Shown here one piece after another: positions 20,125-29,099 of a stretch of 64,000 bases of DNA; the first letter of the stretch is position 1; every line of letters starts with the position of its first letter. A model generated the notes under the pieces. That model saw only the letters and a program-made list of their open reading frames with translations. It was not told the origin of the DNA and did no database searches. The position numbers and the translations under genes were made by a program. Source of the stretch: Thalassotalea sp. PP2-459. GTDB taxonomy: Bacteria; Pseudomonadota; Gammaproteobacteria; Enterobacterales; Alteromonadaceae. Where the stretch lies: contig NZ_MKQD01000085.1 in the NCBI RefSeq assembly GCF_001913705.1, positions 124,001 through 188,000 of the forward strand. Reading direction: 5' to 3'.

Positions 20125-21216
20125 ATGTCTCATAAAGAAAAAAATGTACTGATCATTGCCGAAGCAGGTGTGAATCATAACGGTAGCGAGCAACTCGCTA
20201 AACAACTTGTTGATGCTGCAAAAAAAGCTGGTTCAGATGTTGTAAAGTTTCAAACTTTCAAAGCTGATAACCTCGTTACTCAATCAGCTAAACAAGCACA
20301 ATATCAAATAAAAAATACTGAATTAGAACAAACGCAGTATCAATTGTTAAAAAGCCTCGAATTGCCTTTTGAATCTCACAAAGCAATCAAACAATACTGT
20401 GAAAAGCTAGGTATAGAATACTTATCAACGGCTTTTGATGATGATAGTTTACGCTTTTTAGTCGAAGAACTTAAATTAACACGTCTTAAAATTCCATCTG
20501 GTGAACTAACTAATTTACCCTTTGTACTCGCACATGCAAAAACAGGTTGCCAATTAATAGTTTCAACAGGCATGGCAACGAATGAAGAAATAGAAATGGC
20601 ACTCGGTACTATTGCTTTTGGCTTTTTAGCAACTAGTGAGCAGCCTTCTATTGAAGCATTTCAACGTGCTTATCAATCTGAGGAAGGGAAATCACTACTT
20701 TCTCAAAAAGTAACTCTTTTACATTGCACTACCGAGTACCCTGCACCATTTGATGAAATCAATCTAAATGCGATGGATGAAATGTCACGTAATTTTTCAT
20801 TACCCATTGGTTATTCAGATCACAGTGCAGGTATTGTGGTTCCCATTGCCGCGGTAGCAAAAGCAGCTTGTATCATTGAAAAACACTTTACCTTAGACAA
20901 AACAATGAGTGGACCAGATCATAAAGCCTCTATAGATCCGAACGAACTAGCGCAAATGGTGTCAAGCATTAGGATCAGCGAAAAAGTGCTTGGTTCGCCA
21001 ATTAAAGCACCTACCGAATCTGAAATAGCAAATAAATTAGTCGCACGTAAAAGTATTGTGGCAAAAAAACACATCAAATATGGTGAACTATTAACTGCCG
21101 ACAATATCGCAATTATGCGACCAGGTACGGGTATTGATCCTAAGTACTATTGGCAATTATTAAACTCACCTGCCTGTTATGAATTTAACACTGGAGATTT
21201 AATCAAAATCGATTAA
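20125..21216 (+). CDS. legI: N-acetylneuraminate/legionaminate synthase (NeuB/LegI)
   Basis: 363 residues. The N-terminal NeuB TIM barrel contains AEAGVNHNGS, KFQTF, IPSGEL, STGMA, LHCTTEYPAP and GYSDHSAG. The C-terminal antifreeze-like SAF domain covers the last ~60 residues (RKSIVAKKHIKYGELLTADN). It condenses phosphoenolpyruvate with a 6-carbon amino sugar to form a nonulosonic acid. An extra segment of about 30 residues sits between STGMA and LHCTTEYP. The ATG at 20125 has AAAAGG six bases upstream and is chosen over a TTG at 20104. Substrate cannot be fixed from sequence. Confidence 0.88.
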   Translation: MSHKEKNVLIIAEAGVNHNGSEQLAKQLVDAAKKAGSDVVKFQTFKADNLVTQSAKQAQYQIKNTELEQTQYQLLKSLELPFESHKAIKQYCEKLGIEYLSTAFDDDSLRFLVEELKLTRLKIPSGELTNLPFVLAHAKTGCQLIVSTGMATNEEIEMALGTIAFGFLATSEQPSIEAFQRAYQSEEGKSLLSQKVTLLHCTTEYPAPFDEINLNAMDEMSRNFSLPIGYSDHSAGIVVPIAAVAKAACIIEKHFTLDKTMSGPDHKASIDPNELAQMVSSIRISEKVLGSPIKAPTESEIANKLVARKSIVAKKHIKYGELLTADNIAIMRPGTGIDPKYYWQLLNSPACYEFNTGDLIKID

Positions 21217-21320
21217 ACCTGTGATTATCTTAATTTTTAAAGAAATTTGGTCTACTTTTTGCTAAAACTATTAATAAGACAAAGGCTATTCATAGTTTTG
21301 GCCGATTTTAGGGGAAGCTA

Positions 21321-22382
21321 ATGAGTCATAATTGGCAGGATGTTTTAATATCGCCTACGGCAACAATGGGTGATACCATTTCTGTTATCGATAAAGGTGC
21401 CATGCAATTGGCACTCGTTGTAGACGAACAACGCGTACTCCTCGGTGTAGTCACTGATGGAGATATTCGCCGTGCCTTAATTCGGCATCAAGATTTATCC
21501 ACACCAATATCAGAGGTCATGAATAAGGCCCCACTTGTGGCAAATATAGACACCTCTAGAAACAAATTATTAAGCTTGATGAACAATCAAGGATTAGGTG
21601 CCATCCCCCTGATATCTGAAGGTAAGATAGTTGGCCTAGAAACACTACAACATATTATTAAAAAGCCCTCTTACGACAACCCAGTTTTTTTAATGGCTGG
21701 AGGCTTTGGAACAAGATTAAAACCATTAACGGATAACTGCCCTAAACCTTTACTCAAATTAGGTGATAAACCCATACTTGAAACGATTCTTAATAGTTTT
21801 ATCGCCAGTGGATTTCATCAGTTCTACATTTCTACACACTATATGCCTGAAGCAATTAAAAATCATTTTGGTGATGGCAGTAAATGGGGGGTAAAAATCC
21901 ACTACGTTCATGAACAAGCCCCTTTAGGAACCGGTGGTAGTTTAGGGCTTTTACCTGAAAACTTACCCAATTTACCTATTATCATGATGAACGGAGATGT
22001 ACTGACCAAAATTGATTTTGAACAATTATTAAATTATCACAATCAATACGATCCTATTTGTACAATGTGCGTCAGAGAAGAGGAATATAAAATACCTTAT
22101 GGCGTTGTAGAGGCCGAAGGGTCAAAAATAATCAGCTTAGTTGAAAAACCAACCCATAAATATTTTATTAATGCAGGTGTGTATGTGGTTAGTCGCGCAA
22201 TGATAAATGCAGTCAATAAAAACCAACGCGTTGATATGACTGATCTCATTGAGAACTATATCGCTAATAAAGAATTTGTTGCGATGTTTCCAGTACATGA
22301 ATACTGGTTAGATATTGGGAAAATGGTTGATTTTTATCAAGCACAAAAAGATGTAATGCAAGGTGGAAAATTCTATGGTTGA
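21321..22382 (+). CDS. ptmE: CBS-domain sugar nucleotidyltransferase, PtmE type
   Basis: 353 residues. Two N-terminal CBS motifs (residues 1-~115: VVTDGDIRRALI, GLGAIPLISEGKIVGL) are fused to an NTP-transferase domain starting MAGGFGTRLKPLTDNCPKPLL. In Campylobacter, PtmE guanylylates glucosamine-1-phosphate to supply the GDP-amino sugar that LegB uses; the same architecture and neighbours are seen here. It starts 104 bp after legI and overlaps legF by 8 bp. Confidence 0.82.
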   Translation: MSHNWQDVLISPTATMGDTISVIDKGAMQLALVVDEQRVLLGVVTDGDIRRALIRHQDLSTPISEVMNKAPLVANIDTSRNKLLSLMNNQGLGAIPLISEGKIVGLETLQHIIKKPSYDNPVFLMAGGFGTRLKPLTDNCPKPLLKLGDKPILETILNSFIASGFHQFYISTHYMPEAIKNHFGDGSKWGVKIHYVHEQAPLGTGGSLGLLPENLPNLPIIMMNGDVLTKIDFEQLLNYHNQYDPICTMCVREEEYKIPYGVVEAEGSKIISLVEKPTHKYFINAGVYVVSRAMINAVNKNQRVDMTDLIENYIANKEFVAMFPVHEYWLDIGKMVDFYQAQKDVMQGGKFYG

Positions 22383-23085
22383 TAAAATTTTAGCTGTTAT
22401 TCCGGCACGTGCAGGTAGTAAACGTTTACCTGGAAAAAATAGCAAAATGCTTTGTGGAAAACCGCTAGTGCAATGGACAATTGAAGCTGCACAACAAGCA
22501 CTTGAAATTTCTGACATTATCGTGAGCACGGATTGTGAAAATATCGCAGATATCGCCAAACAAAGCGGCGTATCCGTGCCTTTTCTCAGGCCTGATAGTA
22601 TCTCCGGTGATGAAGCAACCGCGATAGATGTGGTTAGGCATACGGCTAATTATCTAACCGAGCAAGGAAAGTCGTACGATTATGTTATTTGGTTACAACC
22701 AACATCCCCCTTACGTACAGTAGAAAATATACAGCACGCCATTCAAGTATTAAAAGATAAACAAGCTTCCGCGGTTATCAGTGTATGTGAATGCGATCAT
22801 TCACCAATGTGGAGTAATACCTTAGCGTCTGACGGAAATATGCAGAACTTCATTTCAACTTTTGTTAAAAAGAACCCTAGAAGCCAAGCGTTGCCCACTT
22901 ACTATCGATTAAATGGTGCTATATATATTGCTAAAATCGAACAATTACTTGAACAAGAGACTTTTTTCTTAGACAGCAATGTTTATTCATATGTAATGAA
23001 GAGGGAAGATTCCGTCGACATTGATCATCATCTTGACTTCAAGTTAGCAGAATTTCTCTTGGATGAACGGCAACAAGTTACCTAA
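22375..23085 (+). CDS. legF: CMP-legionaminate / acylneuraminate cytidylyltransferase
   Basis: 236 residues with VIPARAGSKRLPGKN (CTP-binding loop), WLQPTSPLRT and DIDHHLDF near the C-terminus, all conserved in NeuA/LegF/PtmB. It activates the nonulosonic acid as the CMP-sugar that Maf proteins are thought to use. The ATG at 22375 overlaps the ptmE stop (ATGGTTGA) and has AAGGTGG upstream. It ends the island, 51 bp from the convergent fliT-like gene. Confidence 0.87.
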   Translation: MVDKILAVIPARAGSKRLPGKNSKMLCGKPLVQWTIEAAQQALEISDIIVSTDCENIADIAKQSGVSVPFLRPDSISGDEATAIDVVRHTANYLTEQGKSYDYVIWLQPTSPLRTVENIQHAIQVLKDKQASAVISVCECDHSPMWSNTLASDGNMQNFISTFVKKNPRSQALPTYYRLNGAIYIAKIEQLLEQETFFLDSNVYSYVMKREDSVDIDHHLDFKLAEFLLDERQQVT

Positions 23086-23136
23086 AGGGTATCGGAAAGA
23101 GATAGTGAAATTAAGGTGGCCAAATGTCAGCTACAG

Positions 23137-23460
23137 TTAATTATCACTCACTATTTGATAGGTATTCACAGCTTTTTTGATTTTTGATTGCTTTTGGCCG
23201 TCGTCTAACGATTTTGTACGTTCTTTGGCAAGTATCTCTAGTTGTATTTTGTCTTGAGCTTGCACATTAAGTAAAAACGTTCGAAGTGTTTTCTCATCTT
23301 GGTCGTTACCTGTTTGACGTACTTGCTCTGTGACTTTTTTTAACAGTTCCAAACGAAGCGCCAATTTGGCTTCTACATGCTCAAACTCACTTTTTTCTGT
23401 TAATGCTGTTATTTCAGCAGAAAGATCGTCAATCTGCTGATATAACGAAGCAAAAGACAT
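23137..23460 (-). CDS. FliT/FlaI-like flagellar chaperone (probable)
   Basis: 107 residues, all-helical, highly charged, no signal peptide. It lies one base after the fliS stop, the place of fliT in enterics and flaI in Vibrio. FliT-type proteins chaperone the filament cap FliD. Sequence similarity to FliT is not obvious by eye, so the call rests on size, helix content and position. Confidence 0.65.
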   Translation of the reverse strand: MSFASLYQQIDDLSAEITALTEKSEFEHVEAKLALRLELLKKVTEQVRQTGNDQDEKTLRTFLLNVQAQDKIQLEILAKERTKSLDDGQKQSKIKKAVNTYQIVSDN

Positions 23461-23461
23461 A

Positions 23462-23905
23462 CTAAGCTCCTACAGCCGCCGTAGTTTCATCATTTTTTTG
23501 CTTTAGCTTGTCTAGACCTTCTTGTTTCGCATCTTCTGGCATCTCTGACCATGCACTTCTAACCGGCTTAATCATATCAACCACTTCGTCTAACTTAGCA
23601 AAATTTAATGATGTACTCGCTTCCATCAAACAATCTATACAGTAACTGTACATCACTTCGAAGTTCTTAGAAATTTCAGGTTGGCTATCAAAATCTAATG
23701 ACTGAATTAACGCATCTAAAATATTAATCGACTTTGTTAAAGATTGTGCTTTCAGTTCATAGTCTTTTCGCTCGATAGCCCCTCTAGCTGTAGCAATACC
23801 TTTTAATAGACCATCGAACATTAACAAAATAATTTGGTGTGGGTCAGAAGCTAATATATTGCTATTAATATCGACTTGTTTATATGCACTTAAGTTCTTT
23901 CTCAT
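23462..23905 (-). CDS. fliS: Flagellin export chaperone FliS
   Basis: 147 residues beginning MRKNLSAYKQVDI, with SDPHQIILLMFDGLLKGIATARGAIERKDY, the standard FliS four-helix signature. The tail is longer than usual and ends in a charged segment. It binds the C-terminus of flagellin in the cytoplasm before export. TAGGAG precedes the ATG. It lies between fliD and the fliT-like gene. Confidence 0.95.
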   Translation of the reverse strand: MRKNLSAYKQVDINSNILASDPHQIILLMFDGLLKGIATARGAIERKDYELKAQSLTKSINILDALIQSLDFDSQPEISKNFEVMYSYCIDCLMEASTSLNFAKLDEVVDMIKPVRSAWSEMPEDAKQEGLDKLKQKNDETTAAVGA

Positions 23906-23947
23906 GATAATTCTCCTACTGCATTACTTTCCAGTATTTGCATTTTT

Positions 23948-25312
23948 TTAACTACTACCAGTGTTCGCTGGTTTTAGCGCAGTTTCTAACCAATTCGCTG
24001 TGGCATTATAACCAGCAACCGTTGAGTCTAAAAAAGCAAATCGCTGTCTTAAAGTATCTTCGTAATTTCTTAAACGCGCTTCTAAATTATCGTATTCGTC
24101 AGAGATATCTGTCAAATCTTCATTTAAATTTTTCTGTCGCTGCGTCAATGTACCATCGCTATCATTATAGCCTTCAATTAACGTGGTTAATTGATCGATG
24201 ACACCATTAGGAGAAGCAAAAATTGCACCAACTTCATCGATATTATTTTCAAGGGCATCTGAAAGCATTTCAGAACCACTTTTTAACGAACCCGTTGCAA
24301 CTTCTGATACTTTTAACACACCAAATTTATCGAACTGTATGCCCATATCACCCAAAGATTGAATATCTCCACTCATACCTGACACGGTATTAATTAAAAC
24401 ATTCTTTAATTGTCCATCCATCGAGCGTAAATCTGAATCAAACGCTAACTTACCAAACTTAGCAGATCCTAACACATCCATACTTTCAGATAAGGCATTA
24501 AATGCACTGACAAACTCAGTAATTAATTCTTTAGGCGCTTCTTGATCTTGAGCAATACTTAACGTTGCTGGGCCAGAGGCAGAAACATTGTTAGCAACAA
24601 TAGTGACGTCTTCAATACTGTTTTTAAACTCATTGGTATCATTGGTGATGAAATTACCATTACCGTCCACTTCAATAATTGCATCTTGTGCATTACGGGT
24701 TACTGTTGCGTTTGTAGCCAAGCCATCAAGTGCAGCATCACCAGTAGATACAGAAAGCTCATTCGCCAAGCCAGTTTTCGTTGAGGTGTAGGTTAGGTAT
24801 GTACCAGAGTCGCTGTTTATTAAACTTGCAGTAACACCAAAATTGCCACTTTCCGCATTAATTTTATCACGAATAGCTGATAGGTCATCAGCTGCATCAA
24901 TGGTAACATCAAAGGTATCAGCACCAGCACCAAACGTTAAAGTACCAGCACCGACTGTTGTGGTAGAACTGGCATAGTCTTCTGTTTGAATACGAGTAGC
25001 TTGTGCGAGCTGAATTACTTCAATATCAAAACTACCGCTACTGGCAAAGCCATTGGTAGAAACAGTAATGTCTTCATTACTCGCTGAAATAATTTGCTTG
25101 CTAAAATCATCTATTGATGCAAGTTTATCAGCAACAGATTGGAAGGTAGAAAGGGCTGATTTGAAAGTGCCAAGACCAGAAAGCTCAGCCTTTACTCTGT
25201 CTTCTCTTTCTTGTAATCGAACTTCAGTGGGTATAGATTCAGCGGTGACAAAGGCTTCAATGATAGATTCAAGATCTAAACCAGAACCGACACCTGCAGA
25301 CGTTATGTTCAT
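23948..25312 (-). CDS. fliD: Flagellar filament cap protein FliD
   Basis: 454 residues. The N-terminal MNITSAGVGSGLDLESIIE motif and the C-terminal coiled-coil tail (TLTQRQKNLNEDLTDISDEYDNLEARL) are typical of FliD (HAP2), which caps the filament and folds incoming flagellin. A strong TAGGAGGG precedes the ATG. It is downstream of flaG and upstream of fliS. Confidence 0.96.
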   Translation of the reverse strand: MNITSAGVGSGLDLESIIEAFVTAESIPTEVRLQEREDRVKAELSGLGTFKSALSTFQSVADKLASIDDFSKQIISASNEDITVSTNGFASSGSFDIEVIQLAQATRIQTEDYASSTTTVGAGTLTFGAGADTFDVTIDAADDLSAIRDKINAESGNFGVTASLINSDSGTYLTYTSTKTGLANELSVSTGDAALDGLATNATVTRNAQDAIIEVDGNGNFITNDTNEFKNSIEDVTIVANNVSASGPATLSIAQDQEAPKELITEFVSAFNALSESMDVLGSAKFGKLAFDSDLRSMDGQLKNVLINTVSGMSGDIQSLGDMGIQFDKFGVLKVSEVATGSLKSGSEMLSDALENNIDEVGAIFASPNGVIDQLTTLIEGYNDSDGTLTQRQKNLNEDLTDISDEYDNLEARLRNYEDTLRQRFAFLDSTVAGYNATANWLETALKPANTGSS

Positions 25313-25356
25313 AATACCCTCCTAAAATAAATGTAGATTATTGCAAAAAAGATAAT

Positions 25357-25803
25357 TTACACTTTTTCATCAAGAAATATACCAGATTTAAGGTCAATAT
25401 CTTGACGCAAACCTTTAATTTTTTGTGCTAATTCAATCAGCTCGTCAGATGGAAACTGTTTGATCAATTCATTACTTTCAGTATCAAAGACTTTAATAAC
25501 CGTTTTCTCTGATTCTTCATCCATAGAGAAGTTTACATTACGATTATAAAGCTGCATAAACTCTGAAATTTCGTCTAAGGCTGTTTTTATTTCAGCGTTT
25601 GATTCTTCTTCTGTTTTAGCTTCTTGTGCTTCTATTTTCTTTTGCTGTAACTCTTCAATATCTTTTAGTTTAGCATAGTCGAGCTCAACAGCTTTAAGTT
25701 CAGCTTTTTTGGCTTCATCGTCTTTACTAACTTTCTGGGGCTGCTGGGCAAGTTCAGAGAATTGGTTTGATGGTCTTGCATCTGCTACAACTGCTTTAAC
25801 CAT
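25357..25803 (-). CDS. flaG: FlaG family flagellar protein
   Basis: 148 residues. The N-terminal half is variable and charged. The C-terminal half (LQLYNRNVNFSMDEESEKTVIKVFD, ELIKQFPSDELIELAQKI) is the conserved FlaG core. FlaG influences filament length in Pseudomonas and Vibrio. It has AGGAG six bases before the ATG. It lies between the flagellin and fliD, as in many polar-flagellate gammaproteobacteria. Confidence 0.92.
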   Translation of the reverse strand: MVKAVVADARPSNQFSELAQQPQKVSKDDEAKKAELKAVELDYAKLKDIEELQQKKIEAQEAKTEEESNAEIKTALDEISEFMQLYNRNVNFSMDEESEKTVIKVFDTESNELIKQFPSDELIELAQKIKGLRQDIDLKSGIFLDEKV

Positions 25804-25829
25804 AATTTACTCCTACTTTTTATTGGTAA

Positions 25830-25854
25830 AATGGCACTCATTGTGAGTGCCATT
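25830..25854 (-). terminator. Hairpin between flagellin 1 and flaG
   Basis: A perfect 11-bp inverted repeat (AATGGCACTCA / TGAGTGCCATT) with a 3-base loop, followed on the minus strand by TTTTACC. It is placed to end or attenuate the flagellin transcript before flaG. The U tract is short, so it may only reduce read-through or stabilise the mRNA end. Confidence 0.6.
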
Positions 25855-25883
25855 AACTATCTAAACTATAACTTACCTTTCGT

Positions 25884-26702
25884 TTATAATAAAGATAGTG
25901 CTATTTGTGGCTGCTGATTAGCCTGTGCTAACATTGAGCTTGATGCCTGTTGTAGTACCGTACTTCTTGCTAATGCAGCACTTTCTGCAGCGTAGTCAGT
26001 ATCTTGAATACGAGATCTTGATGCTGATAAGTTTTGCGACGTATTATCATTACTACGAATGATAGAAGAGAAGCGGTTTTGCTTAGCACCTAAGTCAGCA
26101 CGCGTGTCGTTTACCGTTACTAGTGCAGCATCAATTTTCGCTAAAGATGCAGATGCAGCAGTTGCAGTTGTCACACCTACGATGCTTGATAATACTGAAG
26201 CAGCGGTAAAGTTTTGACCGATACTTAAAGTAATACCTTGGTTATTATCAGCACCTACTTGGAATACTTTACCTGTGTAAGTACCATTTAATAAGCTTTC
26301 ACCGGCGAAACCTGTATCTGTTGAAATACGCGTTAATTCTGTTTCTAACTCTTGGAATTCAGAATCTAGTGCTGTTCTATCAGCAGCGCTATTTGAACCG
26401 TTCAATGCTTGAACTGAAAGTGTACGCATACGTTGTAGTGTATTTGTGTACTCTTCTAAAGCACCCTCAGCTGTTTGCGCTAAAGAAATACCATCATTGG
26501 CGTTACGTGAAGCCTGGTTTAAACCGTTAATTTGTGCTGTTAAGCGACTTGATATTTGTAAACCTGCAGCATCATCTTTTGCACTGTTGATACGCTTACC
26601 TGATGATAAACGTTCGAAGTTTGTTGATAAGCTATTCGTTGAATTAGCTAATTGACGCTGTGAATTGATTGATGCAATGTTACTATTTACTACTAAAGCC
26701 AT
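25884..26702 (-). CDS. Flagellin 1 (sigma-28 controlled)
   Basis: 272 residues starting [18 protein letters not shown]. The conserved D0/D1 N-terminus ([19 protein letters not shown]) and C-terminus ([20 protein letters not shown]) are intact. The central part is short and S/T/A-rich with little or no D2/D3, so this is a minimal flagellin. That surface is the likely site of sugar attachment by the Maf proteins (inference). AGGAG lies upstream of the ATG at 26702. It is a close paralogue of flagellin 2. Confidence 0.96.
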   Translation of the reverse strand: MALVVNSNIASINSQRQLANSTNSLSTNFERLSSGKRINSAKDDAAGLQISSRLTAQINGLNQASRNANDGISLAQTAEGALEEYTNTLQRMRTLSVQALNGSNSAADRTALDSEFQELETELTRISTDTGFAGESLLNGTYTGKVFQVGADNNQGITLSIGQNFTAASVLSSIVGVTTATAASASLAKIDAALVTVNDTRADLGAKQNRFSSIIRSNDNTSQNLSASRSRIQDTDYAAESAALARSTVLQQASSSMLAQANQQPQIALSLL

Positions 26703-26780
26703 GATTACGCTCCTGGGAGAACCCATTCTAGTTAGTTAATCTATGAGGTTAGTTACATAACCAAGCCCCTTCTGAGAACT

Positions 26781-26807
26781 TTATCGGTAAATAAAAAATT
26801 AACTTTA
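26781..26807 (-). promoter_or_regulatory. Sigma-28 (FliA) promoter of flagellin 1
   Basis: Minus strand shows TAAAGTTA, an 11-base spacer and ACCGATAA, close to the TAAAGTTT-N11-GCCGATAA consensus. It is about 80 bp upstream of the flagellin 1 start. Confidence 0.85.
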
Positions 26808-26883
26808 AACTTTTTTAGAAAAAAAACTAAAAAGATATCAGGAATGAATTTAACCCATTGGTTTTTATATAAATAAAAAACAC

Positions 26884-26911
26884 AAAAAAAACCCTCATTT
26901 GAGGGTTTTTT
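26884..26911 (-). terminator. Rho-independent terminator after flagellin 2
   Basis: AAAAAAACCCTC-ATTT-GAGGGTTTTTT, a short GC stem with A and T tracts. It separates flagellin 2 from the promoter of flagellin 1. Confidence 0.85.
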
Positions 26912-26934
26912 AATAAAGAAGCGATACTATTTGA

Positions 26935-27756
26935 TTACTGTAACAACGATAACGCTATTTGTGGCTGTTGGTTCGCCTGAGCTAACATCGAGCTTGAAGC
27001 CTGTTGTAATACCGTACTTCTTGCTAATGCCGCACTCTCATGAGCATAATCTGTATCTTGAATACGCGATCTTGATGCTGATAAGTTTTGCGCCGTATTA
27101 TCATTACTACGAATAATAGAACCAAAACGGTTTTGCTTAGCACCTAAATCAGCACGTGTAGACGTTACTATAGCTAACGCACTATCAATTGCAGCTAAAG
27201 CGTCAGATGCATGACTTGCTTCTGAAATACCATCAATACTTGATAAAATTGATAGTGCGGCAAAGTTTTGCCCAATACTAATTTCAATATTTTGACCGTT
27301 ATCAGCACCTACCTGGAAAACCTTTCCTGTATAAGAACCATCTAATAAGTTCTCACCAGCAAAACCAGTATCTGTCGAAATACGCGTTAATTCCGTTTCA
27401 AGTTCTTGGAACTCAGCATCAAGTGCTTTACGGTCAGAGTCACTGTTTGAGCCGTTTAACGATTGTACTGAAAGTGTACGCATACGTTGAAGTGCATTGG
27501 TATACTCATCTAACGCCCCTTCAGCAGTTTGTGCTAATGAAATACCATCGTTAGCGTTACGCGCTGCCTGATTAAGGCCGTTAATTTGTGCAGTTAATCG
27601 ACTTGATATTTGTAAGCCCGCTGCATCATCTTTCGCGCTGTTGATACGTTTACCTGATGACAACCTTTCAAAGTTAGTCTGTAGGTCATTTGTTGAGCCA
27701 TTTAATTGGCGCTGTGCATTTAAAGATGCGATGTTACTATTTACTACTAAAGCCAT
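26935..27756 (-). CDS. Flagellin 2 (sigma-54 controlled)
   Basis: 273 residues, [18 protein letters not shown], nearly identical to flagellin 1 in the D0/D1 ends but different in the centre (about residues 180-215, [19 protein letters not shown]). The ATG at 27756 has AGGAG nine bases upstream; a closer in-frame ATG at 27765 abuts the ribosome site and is rejected. It lies next to flgL and has a sigma-54 rather than sigma-28 promoter, resembling the position and control of flaA in Vibrio. Confidence 0.96.
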   Translation of the reverse strand: MALVVNSNIASLNAQRQLNGSTNDLQTNFERLSSGKRINSAKDDAAGLQISSRLTAQINGLNQAARNANDGISLAQTAEGALDEYTNALQRMRTLSVQSLNGSNSDSDRKALDAEFQELETELTRISTDTGFAGENLLDGSYTGKVFQVGADNGQNIEISIGQNFAALSILSSIDGISEASHASDALAAIDSALAIVTSTRADLGAKQNRFGSIIRSNDNTAQNLSASRSRIQDTDYAHESAALARSTVLQQASSSMLAQANQQPQIALSLLQ

Positions 27757-27854
27757 TGCTATCATCTCCTAAAAATTAGTTAGGTAGTGGTTCTTGTGCT
27801 GATAACAACAAAGTGCTGAACCACGATAATCAAAAAAATTGACAATCACATACC

Positions 27855-27870
27855 TGCATACGTTGTGCCA
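27855..27870 (-). promoter_or_regulatory. Sigma-54 promoter of flagellin 2
   Basis: Minus strand TGGCACAACGTATGCA has the GG and GC elements at correct spacing. It starts just after the flgL stop and about 100 bp before the flagellin 2 ATG. Confidence 0.8.
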
Positions 27871-27873
27871 ACA

Positions 27874-29091
27874 TTACAAATAATTAAATAAACTTAGGTT
27901 TTTCACTTGAACAAAGGTTTGCTGTGCGGCCTGTAAAGAGACTTTTGATTGTTCGAACTCTGCAATAGCTTTTGCGTAGTCCAAATCTTCAATGTTTGAG
28001 CGCCCTTTTTGTAGATAAAGTTCAGAATCAAGGTGATTGTTTTCTTGATTTTCAATAAGTTGCAATCTAATGCCTGCTGTAGTTTGATTCGACACAACTT
28101 GATTTAACGCCGAATCAATCTGACTTAGAATATTGTCGTAATCAACTTTATGTTGAGTAGGATCAGCTGGATTATTACCTTGAGAAATCCAATCAATCGC
28201 CTGTTTCATTGTTTCAAAAACACTCACGTTTTGCTGTGGTGTAAGATCAAAATTGTCACCCGGCAATGGGTTGCCGTCTATCTGAACTTCAACACCATTT
28301 GGTAAGGAAACGATTTGCCCTGGTGTGTAGCCGGCAATGTTAGCCATAACATCACCATCGGCATCAGTTACCACCAAATCAGTAGCGGTCACAAAATTAA
28401 AATTATAATCAGGGGGAAAACCAGCCCCCGGTGTCACATTATTTAAACCAGGGTTAATGATTTCAGCGCGGTTAACACGAATGCCTGAGTTATTGGTATT
28501 ATATACAGCGGAATAATCACCAATAGTATTGGGTGCTTTCATAAATGCGTCGTCACCGGCTAAGTTTGTCGGTACATTGACACTTTTTGCAATTTGTAAC
28601 TGGCGTTCTCCACTATCACCTTGATAAACTACCGAGTTATCCGGCTGAAGGCTAAAAGGCTGAACATCTATTTGATAACCAGAAAAAATATAGCCACCCG
28701 TTTCATCTTTCAGGTTAGCAATATCTAACATTTGCTCTAAGCTATCTTTCGCTAAATCTGCTAATGCTAATAAGTCAGAGTCCGATTGCGTACCATTTTG
28801 AACTTGAATAAAGCGCTGTTTAAATTCTTGCATGATATCGGTAGCATTTGCGAACGAAGTTTCAATCAAGCTATTACGACTTTCTGCTTGGGAAATATTA
28901 CGTTTATACTTTTCAATATTCGCTAATTCATCTTTATAGCCCGTTAATGTGCCAAATTGTACGGCATCATCTTTCGCTGTTAATACTCGTTTACCACTCG
29001 AAATATAGCCAATTTGATCATTAACACCTGATTGCTTATTACTAAGTTGCAGGCTATTTTGATAATAAAACTGTGCTGTTGATACGCGCAT
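27874..29091 (-). CDS. flgL: Flagellar hook-filament junction protein FlgL
   Basis: 405 residues. The N-terminus MRVSTAQFYYQNSLQL with ISSGKRVLTAKDDAVQFG, and a flagellin-like C-terminus (NIEDLDYAKAIAEFEQSKVSLQAAQQTF), identify HAP3. It joins FlgK to the filament. It follows flgK by 8 bp, and its stop is next to the sigma-54 promoter of flagellin 2. Confidence 0.96.
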   Translation of the reverse strand: MRVSTAQFYYQNSLQLSNKQSGVNDQIGYISSGKRVLTAKDDAVQFGTLTGYKDELANIEKYKRNISQAESRNSLIETSFANATDIMQEFKQRFIQVQNGTQSDSDLLALADLAKDSLEQMLDIANLKDETGGYIFSGYQIDVQPFSLQPDNSVVYQGDSGERQLQIAKSVNVPTNLAGDDAFMKAPNTIGDYSAVYNTNNSGIRVNRAEIINPGLNNVTPGAGFPPDYNFNFVTATDLVVTDADGDVMANIAGYTPGQIVSLPNGVEVQIDGNPLPGDNFDLTPQQNVSVFETMKQAIDWISQGNNPADPTQHKVDYDNILSQIDSALNQVVSNQTTAGIRLQLIENQENNHLDSELYLQKGRSNIEDLDYAKAIAEFEQSKVSLQAAQQTFVQVKNLSLFNYL

Positions 29092-29099
29092 AAATCCTC

